The translations under genes and the position numbers were made by a program. A DNA stretch of 64,000 nucleotides, from the NCBI GenBank assembly GCA_003049465.1, contig PYSS01000004.1, positions 376,722 to 440,721 of the forward strand. Reading direction: 5' to 3'. Shown here piece after piece: positions 54,613 through 64,000 of this stretch. Under the pieces are notes generated by a model. It saw nothing but the letters and a program-made list of their open reading frames with translations. It was not told the DNA's origin and ran no database searches. The stretch's first letter is position 1, and every line of letters starts with the position of its first letter. Source of the DNA: Magnaporthiopsis rhizophila (lineage: Eukaryota; Ascomycota; Sordariomycetes; Magnaporthales; Magnaporthaceae).

Positions 54613-56231
54613 CTTTTCGGCCCTGAATTCACTGACGCCCGCGACCGTCGGATAGACGCAGTAGTGAGGAACCGGCGGAGGCTGCTTCGGCCTGTCGGCG
54701 TGCGAGGGGTGGTCGAACAGGACGCGGCCGGAGGTGACGGTGCGGGACAAAAGATCTCTCAGATCCGGAGACCGAGAGCCCTGGGACGCCGTCGTCGTGA
54801 TTGCGGCTGTTGGGCGTCGGCGCAGGCTCTGCGTGGGTTTTTCAAGAAACGAACTTTGAGACAGGGCGTTGGGCGCACTTGATCGTCGGTGGTGGATGGG
54901 TAGGGTAGTGAGTGCGTTTGGTGGCGGCAAGGTTGGGCTTTTCGGAGGGGTTCTAGAACGATGCCGCTTAGCTGGCGAAGCGTGGGGCTTTCTGGTTTGT
55001 TCCTTGGGAAATCGAGTAGCAAGTAGAACAGATGTCGATGTGTCTTCTTGTCGTGAGCTTGACGGGTCGCCTGGAAGTTATTAATCGGAAATCTGTTGGA
55101 GATTGGGCGGAGGGCGATCAGGGCTGAGGGATCGTGTTTTTATTTGAGGTCTGTTCTTGCATGCTACCACCCGAACGACGCCAGATTTCTTTCTTTTTTT
55201 TCCCCTTTTTAGCCGCTGGCCCCAGCTCCCAGGCTCCATCGCGGCACAGGGGTGGGTGGCGTGGGCGGCCAAAAGCAGAAGAGGGGTTGACAAGACCCCC
55301 AACCAACTTCTCGCTTCGCCGCGCGCCGCAAAGTCGGCTGCGCAAAAAGAGACCCCCAGGCGCAACCAAGAAAACGTGATCTGCACGCCCAGGTGAGATC
55401 TCGGTCTCGCCCAACTCATCCCCCTACTGCGCCACCTGGTACACTACGACGGCAACGCCAGAGCCTCGATTTCGTGCTATTTTTGACCCAAACCCAAGAC
55501 GCCCGTCCCAGCCCTCTGGCGTGCCCAGAGAGTAACGTTGAATTCGTCTCAGAACACGGTGCGCGTTTTTGCTAATCAAGAGCCAATATAGATCCCCCAT
55601 CGCTTGCAGCTGTGATCCGTGCCAGATTTGATAAAATATCATCTGCCGACCTGCTAGTCATTTCACCGCTGACTGGCACCCCTCCCCAGGGTGCCAAGCA
55701 TTTGCCGCAGGTGATCCGCACCCACAATGTGAGCCGCAAAGCCTCATGGCCAGGCTGCAAGAAACACCGCCCCACCCTCATCCTCGTCAGCAACAGTAAG
55801 TCGATGATGTGTGTGGACTGGCGGCGCACTCTGAAGGCATCCATCTATTAACAGGGGCTGCTTTTTAGATGGAGGATAGGATCCAAATTCACACATCACA
55901 AAAAAAAAAAAAAAAATAATGAGAAGAACACTCAATATCGTCAAGCGCTATTACGTTTAAGTGGTAGCGTAGGTGGTAGTTCGCTCGCCAGGCAGTATAC
56001 ATCATCAGTCACCGATTTATGGTGGTACCTTGCGGCATGTGTGTCTGGCCTGGGTAGGTAAATATCACAAGAGGTAGCAATACGTGGCAATAAAATATGA
56101 CCTTAGCAAAACAACCAACGCCGCGCAAATGAGAGCAAAAGCGTAAAGCTACCAGGAGTACAAACAAAAAAGCGGTGCCACGGTGGAGGCCCAGGCAGGG
56201 AAAAATAACAAGTACGGGATTAGATAAGCCC
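54613..56231. other. Upstream flank of the Pho85-like kinase
   Basis: The first about 320 bases (54613-54930) form an open, ATG-less extension of the kinase frame; see findings. Beyond that no coding region is seen. T tract at about 55190-55210 and A tract at 55902-55917. Confidence 0.55.
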
Positions 56232-57797
56232 TCAGCGCCGGGTAGGCACGCCACCTTGGTCAGCCATCTCCTCCAGCATCATCCTCTCAACGAGGCTCCT
56301 CGGCGTGCCCGTAAAGGCATTGCTGCCGCCACCGCCCGAAAGGCTGTGGCCCCCGCGGAAGCTGCTTGTCGGATCCGCGCTGTCGTGAACACTGCCGACG
56401 AACGTGGGGAGGTTGCCCAGCTCGGCCGCCTTCTGGTGCACCATTGGGTCCTTGATAATGTCGAAAGAGATGGGCCTTCCCTTGTAGGATCCTACAGAGA
56501 CGGGCACTGTTGTCGGGCTGCCGAAAGGGTCCCCGCCGCCGGTAAATGGCCGGCTTGGCGTCAATGAGTGCGACAACACCTGTGCCTCGACTGCAGCTGC
56601 CTGCGCCGCCGCTTCTGCCGTGTCGACAGCCTCGGCCTCCGGTTCCGACTCGTCCTCTTCTATATAGTGCCGAGTTTCGCGCTTGGTCCGGGTTGCCGAG
56701 TCGTCATCATCCATCTCGAAGAAATCCTCGCCATCAACGTCCGAGGCGGCATCGGCGACAGATTTGTCGCCGAGCTTGGGGTTTTTGACAGTCTTGGCAG
56801 ACTTCCCGTTGACTTCGTTCTTTCCCGGAGTTTCGGGTGTGGGCATGGTCTTGGTGCCACCCACCACAGCATCGCTGGAAGCACTCTGTGGCCGCGCATC
56901 GGCGGTTCCTGACGGGGAAACTGATGGCAGCGGAGAGTGCGATTCGGGCGCGGTGGACTTCTTCCGTCCTTGTCTTATCGGCATCGACACAAAATCGTCG
57001 TCCGAGTCGCTGGAGTCGTCGTCGGGGTAGGCCTCGAGGTCCTGCAGCGGTGAGCCCAGTTGTATATTTGTCACGGATTGGATCTCAAGATCATCGGGAT
57101 CCAGCGGCGCGCGCAGGCGGGTATTGGCGGTTGCCATCTTATTAGTAAAGGCGGTGTTGGTGGCGGGGAACGAGGCTGCCGCCTGGGCGGCAGGTCGCGT
57201 GCCACCGAATAATGGGGTGACCAGGTCCGAGCTGGGATTCACAACCGTCCACGTGCCCGGATTCTCTAGCGGCAATTTTGAGAGCGCACGGAGCGCTTGC
57301 GACGATGACACTTTCTTGGGCGGCGGGGAGGCCTCATCTCCATCGTCGAAGATGGACGCGGTGGGTCCTAGTAATGAGTCACGGGGCCGCGATGTGGGCG
57401 AGGCTTGCGTCGTCGTCACCACGGGCAGCGACCCAGCCGCAGCCGCCGCCTCGTCCTGCCAGCCCTTCTCATCGGGAGGCGACGTGGGCAGGACCTCCCC
57501 GCCTTGAACCTCGAATCGTACCCGGCGGGGACTCGTGCGATTAGACGAGCTAGAACTCCTGCGCAGCGCGCTCCGGCGCCGCGGGCTTTCGCGGTCACCG
57601 CCAGCCCCGCAGTCCACCGACGGATCAGTAAAGCTCCGGACAGGCGGGATCCTAGGGGCCAGCCGGCCGCTGTTGGCCATGGTAGGGCTATTGGTGCTGC
57701 CGCCGGTCGCAGTGGTTGGCGTTGATAAATCCTTCGCCGCTTGCAGAGCCTCGGACGATGACGGGTCCGCGGATGCGACAGGCAGGGAGGCGGTCGG

Positions 57798-57836
<39 letters not shown>

Positions 57837-58391
57837 CGGCTCTAGCGCTGGCGCAGGTACTGGCGGCGGTTGCGAGTATGATATCCGATCACTGCTCTCC
57901 AGCAGGGGCAGATAGCTGGGCGTGAACAGGCCGTGGAACTCCCTCTCGCGGGCGTGAGGGTCCCGTGCCGGCCCGTCCCGTGGATTACTGCCAAGGGCGC
58001 GGCTGTTGACGACGCCGGCGAGTGATGTGCTCGTTGGGGTGCCGGAGGTGTGGTGCAGCACGGGTGGGGGCGACGGGTTATGGCCGTCCCAGCGCGTGCG
58101 ATCGATGGTGGGCGATGCCGGGGGCTCGTCGGTGGTGCTGGTGCCGGTGGGAGTAGAGCGGCCGGCGGGATCCTGATCGTCGGGATACAGGCTCGAATAG
58201 CGGCCGGACCTGGAGGCGACGGCAATGGCGCTCTTGACCTTGTCGGAGACCTTGGCGGGCACGTGGCGCAGGAGGTCGTCGGAGTACCGCTGGAACTCAG
58301 CCGCCATGTCCTTGCGGTACGAGGCGACCTTATCGTCTAGGTCGGCGAGCTTGGCCAGCAGGTCCGAGATGAGCGAGCTGGCGTCGTCCAT
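56232..58391 (-). CDS. Disordered protein with PP1-docking-like RVRF motif
   Basis: Intronless, 719 residues. The first about 65 residues form a helical, probably coiled region (SSLISDLLAKLADLDDKVAS, AAEFQRYSDDLLRHVPAKVS). The middle is low complexity: Pro/Ser/Thr, an alternating Ala-Thr run (near 190, encoded by a hexanucleotide repeat), a Ser/Arg block RRRSALRRSSSSS, then RRVRFEV near 280, matching the RVxF docking motif for protein phosphatase 1. Acidic stretches follow (YPDDDSSDSDDDF, DFFEMDDDDS). The C-terminal about 100 residues look ordered and conserved (RPISFDIIKDPMVHQKAAEL, SLVERMMLEEMADQGGVP). I do not recognise a named family. A role as a PP1-binding scaffold is an inference from one short motif. 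The ATG is the only upstream start consistent with the helical N terminus. Confidence 0.78.
57799..57836. repeat. (GCTGTT)n hexanucleotide repeat, coding
   Basis: Six tandem units of GCTGTT (AACAGC on the coding strand), encoding alternating Ala and Thr in the 719-residue protein. In-frame length change would be tolerated. Confidence 0.9.
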
Positions 58392-59698
58392 GGCAGCAGC
58401 GGTCGGAGGCGCACAGGGCCTCCTCTTTGTAGGCGCAAGCAGTAGCAGCAGGAGAAAGATGGGAGGGCGCCGGTCAATGCGCGAGGGCTAATTGCACATG
58501 ACGGCCTTGTGTGGCTGGCTCGCAAAAGGTCTCTGTTTCGCCGAAACCTAGACGACAGGCTTGACTCGGCTCGACGGCGTCCAAGAAAAGCTTCCTTTTG
58601 GTACGTTCGGCGCTCCCACAGGTAAAACGTGCGTGGTGAGGGGAATCAGCTAGCGCAAGTGAAAACCTAGCTGGACGCCGCCTTAGCTTTCCGGACGATG
58701 GCCCGGCGGGTGGAGGCGAAGCGAGCCCAATCCGCTGTCCAGTGCTGGCGGTCGAGATGTCAGTGTGGGGCCCCAGTGGCTTCTGGATTCGGCGGCGCAT
58801 CCGCCTGCATGCAATCAATCCGTGGATACAGCACACCCGCCCCCAAGCCTTCCAGACTCTGCCAGAACCGCAGCCGCATGCAGGGCACCGTCTTGGTCCC
58901 CCCTGTGCCGGCCGTTCTCGCCGCAAGATCGTGTCGCTCACGCCGCGCACAGGATGATTATATTGTGTGAGTAGGTGGGTGCCCGTGGCAGGTGCCTGAG
59001 TGACTGGAGAATGGAAAATCGAGACTGAAAGTCACTCGTCGCACTTACACGCTGCCCTCGCCCAACTCACACGGTACTCATGCGCGCCATCGAAAAGACA
59101 AATTGCCCCAGGTCAAAAGGAAACTGACAGAAATGAGATCATAGGCGGGGTTGTCGAGACCACCTCGGCCAAGCCTGAGGATCTCGACAAAATGGCGCAA
59201 TCACTCAAGCAGGGAACATATTTTGCGGAGAAAAGATAAAAATGTCCAAGGGAAAATAATAAGCCGAAGAATAAAAGAAAAGAAAAAAAAAAGGAGAAGA
59301 AAGAAGAGAAAACGGAGAAAACGAGAGGAAGCATTCCAAAAGAAAAATAGCCTTTGCCCGCACCTCAGCTGGCAAAACAAAAAAACATCTCCAACCTTCA
59401 ACTGCCGGGGGCCGGCTACCCTTACATTCTTCCAAGACGCCAGAAATTCCATCAAGTAGATATCATAAAGAGACAGCGTTTTCCTCCACAGGCAATGAAA
59501 TAAGAAGGTGCAGCAGAAAATAAAATAAACATAACAGGGCTCTTCCAGCATCGAGCCTTCTTTCTTGTTTGCGCCGAGCCATTCTTTTTCATAAGATTCT
59601 TTTTGTTTGCTGTTCTTCATCTTATCCCTCGCGCAACCCAACCAAATCCACATCGGCAAGACTGGCTGTCACAAACCGCACCGAGCACGGCATATTCA
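58392..59698. other. Stretch between Tup1 stop and the 719-residue protein start
   Basis: Promoter of the gene to the left and 3' flank of tup1 to the right. Purine-rich, A/G-dominated block at about 59270-59345. No gene recognised. Confidence 0.6.
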
Positions 59699-61896
59699 CT
59701 ACGCGCCGTGGCCCAGGCGGTTGTACGACCAGATGCGAGCCCGCATGTCGCCCGAACCCGTGGCGAAGTATCCACCCGCAGGGCTAGGTGCCACCGAGAT
59801 GACAGAGTTCTTATGACCCTGGAGCATCAGCTGGGTGTTGCCAGTTCGGGGATCCCAGAACTGCACACCGCGGTCCTTGGAGCCAGACATGACCCATTGG
59901 GCGTCAGGCGTCAAAGCGACGCTCAGAACGAAATCCTTTGTGCAAGAATCACGAATTGTTAGCAATCTGGAAAGCAACGGTGTTGCGAACGTGGATAATG
60001 ATGTGGCAAGGATTCGACTTACCCTATGGCCTTCGAAAGTCTTCACGCAACGGCCACCCTTGGGGCCTTGGTTCGGCATTCCGCGGGGGGTGGCGAGCTC
60101 CCACATCTTGATAGTCTTGTCCAGACTGCCGCTGACAAGATCCTTTCCGTTGGGAGAGAAGGCAACACTGTAAACGCTATCCTTGTGTCCATCGGGGCCC
60201 TCGAGGCGCTCGACAAGGAAGCCCGAGTGAAGGTCCCAAACACGAACACTCTTGTCCAGCGATCCGGCCGCCACATACTTGGTGTCGGGCGAGATCGCGA
60301 CAGTAGTGACGCCATCTTCGATCGTCAGCGTCAGAACGCTGCCGCCAGTCTCAATGTCCCAAAGCCTGACAGTGCGGTCACCACTGCCCGAGGCAATGGT
60401 GCGACCGTCACGAGCAAAGTCCAGAGAGTAGATATCCTGCTCGTGACCCGAAAATTGGGTTCGGATCTGCTTCGATGCAATATCCCAGACCTGTGTTCCG
60501 CTCGGGTTAGCGTCCAGCCGAGTGTGCGAGTTCAACTCAAAATCGAGACTTTTGACTTACCCTGATAAGCTTATCCTCCGCTCCCGTGGCCAAGTACTTG
60601 CCATCGGGACTGAAGCAAACGCTGCGGATGTAAAGATCTCCGATGTTCTCAACTGACTCGTCCTGGAGCACGCAGATCTTGTCGCCAGTCGCGACATCAA
60701 AGATCTGAGCGGAGCGGTTGCAGCCGGTGGCCACATACTTTCCATCGGCGCTGAACCGCACACAGCACACAACGCTCTCGTGCTGGAGGGTGTGGAGCAG
60801 ATCCACGTCGAGGATGCGGGGCACGTTGGGGTTGAATATGACAAACCAGTCATCTCGCGACTTCTTAGAGTGGGCGGGAAGACGTTCAACATCGAGATCG
60901 CCCAACGAGTTGGGCGCCTGCGGCGCTGGCCCCGGCGGAGGGTGCTGCATCACCCGCGCGTGGTCGGGGGTAGGGTGGTTGGGAACCTGAGGCGACTGTC
61001 CCGGTCCAGGATACGGCATGGGCGCATTGATCTGAGGCGTCGCAGGGCCGCCAGCAGGGGGCCTGCCAATACCACCGCGCTTACCAGGCCCCGGAGAAGC
61101 GGTGCTCTGCGGTGGCTGCGCGGGGAAGTTTCCCGGACCCGGCGGGGGTTGGGGATATTGTTGCTGGAAAGGCGGCTGCTGCTGCGACGGCGGCGGAGGC
61201 GGAGGCGGGGGGCCAGCGAGGCCAGGAGGCGGCTGCGGCATCTGATGTTGAGAAGGTTGTTGCTGCTCCTGCGGAGGAGGAGGCGGCGGCGCCAGGGGCT
61301 GGCCAGTCTGACCGGCCATGATGGCACCGAAAACGTTGTTGCCCACGCCGAGGTTGGGAGGCTGTGCAGGACCCGCATGCTGAGACGGGCCGCCCATGCC
61401 TCCTTGCGGCATGCCGCCGCGAGCCTCAAGCTGGCGGCGCAGATGCGCCAATTCTTCCTCGTATCTACAGAGTTTATTCATGTCAGCCCGTCTCCCCACC
61501 CAAGACATGCGCATGGCAGACATGCTCGCCTATACAAGATCTGACTGGTTACGTACTTGTTCTTGAGCGCAACCTGCGTTTGCTCCATCTGGTAAACCTT
61601 CTCGCGAATCATGTGCACTTCGGCGATTTGGCTTTGAACTAGATGTAATTCCCAGTGTTAGTGCACGTCATTTGTCGTTGTGATGCGCGGCACGCTGCCG
61701 ATCTTTAGGGCGCCCAACTTGGCGGAACCTTGTGGTGGAAAAGTGCGCGTCGCTTACTCTGATGCTCGTATCCCTCGCTCTGGCGCGCCTGAGACTCGAA
61801 CTCGGATCGGACCTGGTCCAGCAGCTCATTGAGCCGGCTAGGACCATTGGCCTGCGGGGGAACGCCGGTCCCCCGGTGGGCGGGATACATGGACAT
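59699..61896 (-). CDS. tup1: Transcriptional corepressor Tup1 / RCO-1
   Basis: Five exons, 61896-61758, 61638-61557, 61464-60561, 60490-60023 and 59935-59699, all in frame, giving 609 residues, the normal length for the filamentous-fungal protein. Residues about 12-80 are the amphipathic helix that tetramerises Tup1 and binds Ssn6 (RLNELLDQVRSEFESQ, then IAEVHMIREKVYQMEQTQVA). A Pro/Gln-rich linker follows with runs of 8 Pro. The C-terminal half from about 298 is a seven-blade WD40 propeller (blade ends FDVATGDK, VWDIASKQ, LWDIETGG, VWDLHSGF, MWELATPR, FWDPRTGN, IWSYNRLG). Recruited by DNA-binding repressors, the complex silences glucose-, development- and stress-regulated genes. The start ATG gives MSMYPAHRG, shared with the RCO-1 group. 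Confidence 0.96.
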
Positions 61897-64000
61897 GTTG
61901 GGCGCGTGGTGTCACTCCGACTGGGCGCGCGCGAAGTCGACGAGCTCCTAACTTGTGAGTGAAGATGCGCGTCGATAGATTTGGCGCGGCAGAAGGCTGT
62001 GTGCGATCGAGGCTTGGGATGCGATTGATGCGATTGAGGCGGTCTCAAGGGGCGAGCAGGCAGGTTGGTGGTAACCGCCCAAGCGAACCAGACGCGAGGC
62101 TATTCAGCTCCTCAGGCCCACGAGACGGACGGCTCCAGCAGGCGAATGGGCGGGCGCGTCGGGCTTTGACTACAAAAAATCGGCAACTGGGTGAGCCAGC
62201 TCCTAAAGACTGGCGCGCGCCAAATGGATCGATGGTGCGGATGGTCGAGGATGAAATTGGATGGCTGGAAGAGATGCAGCGATCATGGGAGGAGCCATGA
62301 AAACTGCTGAGGTCGAGTCGGGAAAAAAGAAAGGGGTGGAAAGCGGACCACAAACGGGAGCGAAAAACAGAGGCCAGGCAAACAAGCCCCAAGCGCTGCC
62401 CAGGCAGGCTCAACTTCCCGTGCCCCACTTTTCGCCCAGAGGTGGCGGGGACACTGCAGCTGTGGGGACGGCAAGCTCCTCACACTCCCCCACGTTGCTC
62501 GGAACCGAACTTGGAACCACACAAGTTGGGACCAACATGGACCACATGGCAAAATGCATTGCAGCCTGTGTGGTTCCATCCTAGGCAACCCTGTCCATGG
62601 GTTGCGTGTTTTCCTGCCAACGAGCTGTGCCACTCCACTGCCTTTGTGACGGCAGGAGCTGTGCGTGCGTGATGCTTTGCTCCAGATGGGAGGCGCCCGG
62701 CGAGGTTTGTCTGCCAGTCCAAAAAGCCAAGTAATCCACAAAAGTCAGCCCTGCCCAGGCTCTGTCCACCTGCTGCTTCCCCGGCCACCATGTCCCCTGT
62801 CACGCGCGAAATCGCTGTGCGTCGCCGGCGCCACCCTGCGGCCGCTGCACGACATGTTCTCCATCTCGGCAAGATGTGAGCCCGAGAGACCCATTTGAAA
62901 AGCCGTCGCCATCGCCATCGCCATCATTATTCCCATCCGATGCGCCACGGCACACATCGGGCTCATGTTTGATGTCGAGCACTTTTCGTCCTTTCAAATG
63001 ACGTTCGTTCCCTTGCGCCCGTAATTTCAAGAGCCACCAGATCCTCCAACGCCTATCCCCGTCAGCCACATTGGGGGCCGCTTCTCGAACAATGGAAACC
63101 TTGAGTCTTGGGCCCGGTAAATGTCTCATCAGGGCCCGGATTGTACCGGGTGGCTGGTTGAGGGGCGTGCCAAATGTAAATGTTTAAACACCACACCCAC
63201 AGCCAGTCAACCAGTGGATGCCATATTATTCGATGCTGGTACCTGATTTCGATGACGACAGAACTATTTTTAATCTTCTCGCGTTCGGGTTAATTGGCCG
63301 CCATCCAGTCTCCTGTCAAACCAACAGACTATAGGATCACTCTTATGCACCACATTTCTTATCACGGCTCTCCATAAGGCTCTCTGGCATGGCTCGACGA
63401 TTCCATTGCTGAGTGGAGACCTCTGGGCGGAAATCCATCCCCGATCATGCCAAAGCTCATCGCCAAAATTGTTCCCGATCCTCGGCCACGGTGCCGCTAA
63501 GCAGTACCCGAAATTCAGTTTGAGTAATTCGGTTGCTTCGACAATGCACCCCGTGAGCACTTGAGGCCGACACTGGACGGGACCAACGCAGGAGGCGTTC
63601 TAACAGTGCCCACAAGTATCCGAAGTAAGATTTACGTGATAAAGTGATTAACGTATCATCTTATGCACATATCTTTCACGGATGCTGGTACCACGCCGCA
63701 AGTTTGATGGTATTTCGTGTATGCGTAGGACACTCGCCTGTACCAATCCTATCATCCAATCAGGCACGAACATCAAGCGAAAGCGTAACAACGGCAGAAG
63801 ACAAGCCCGCCTACCTCCAAATGACAACATTAGAAGGTAAAGCTTTATTTCTTGTCTTTCTCATCAAGGCGTTGCCAGTTGACCCGGCCTGGACAAGTCG
63901 TCGAAAATTAGATACGTAGCTAGAAGCACCTGCTTCGGGTGTTTATATATTTCCAACCACGCACAAACACGCATATACGAAATATCTTGGCTACCTACAC
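61897..64000. other. Upstream flank of tup1 to window end
   Basis: Presumed tup1 promoter and leader. No domain-bearing frame on either strand. Sequence after about 63150 is more A/T-rich than the gene regions. No RNA gene was seen. Confidence 0.55.

Overview
This is nuclear DNA of a filamentous ascomycete (Pezizomycotina), most likely a Sordariomycete. Support: short introns with GTRNGT donors and CAG/TAG acceptors, fungus-type orthologues (Tup1/RCO-1, Pho85, Cbf1, Gid9/Fyv10, Sgf73, Set2, Rad23), a Neurospora-type dispersed 5S rRNA gene, and GC-rich codon use. A more precise placement is not provable by reading. The roomy spacing (about 15 protein genes in 64 kb) would fit Magnaporthales, but that is a guess. 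A run of Ns inside a poly-T tract and a single N after a poly-C tract are assembly scars.

Layout, left to right. 1-2386 (-): Set2 H3K36 methyltransferase, cut by the left edge. 2387-7758: gene-poor. 7759-9268 (+): three-exon AT-hook protein. 9269-18051: the longest gene-poor stretch, with an (AC)24 microsatellite. 18052-19584 (+): four-span membrane protein with a long Ser-rich tail. 21167-23084 (+): seven-exon Rad23. 24307-25845 (-): mitochondrial GABA transaminase. 27524-32173 (-): large NACHT-HEAT protein, a fungal NLR. 33994-34994 (-): bHLH-zipper factor Cbf1. 38031-39535 (+): Gid9/Fyv10. 40074-41451 (-): tafazzin, divergent from a NOSIP-like RING protein at 41793-43064 (+). 43223-45307 (-): peroxisomal-type SLC25 carrier with unusual extensions. 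46719-47573 (-): proline-rich reading frame just after, and in frame with, Sgf73 (47670-49244, -). 51879-52391 (+): small unknown protein. 52738-52856 (+): diverged 5S rRNA gene. 53455-54612 (-): Pho85-family CDK with poly-Q tail. 56232-58391 (-): disordered protein with an RVRF motif. 59699-61896 (-): Tup1/RCO-1 corepressor.

Most genes are conserved housekeeping or regulatory loci with no shared pathway: chromatin and transcription (Set2, Sgf73, Tup1, Cbf1), ubiquitin and protein turnover (Rad23, Gid9, NOSIP-like), lipid and organelle metabolism (tafazzin, carrier, GABA transaminase) and signalling (Pho85). The accessory-looking locus is the NLR, whose C-terminal HEAT units are very alike at DNA level, as in the rapidly evolving repeat domains of fungal incompatibility and immune receptors. 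I found no transposon, CRISPR array, biosynthetic cluster or tRNA. I did not find a clear new multi-gene system. The best leads are the NLR repeat array and its 5' end, the in-frame TAG between Sgf73 and the proline-rich frame, the diverged 5S gene, and the altered acyltransferase motif in tafazzin.
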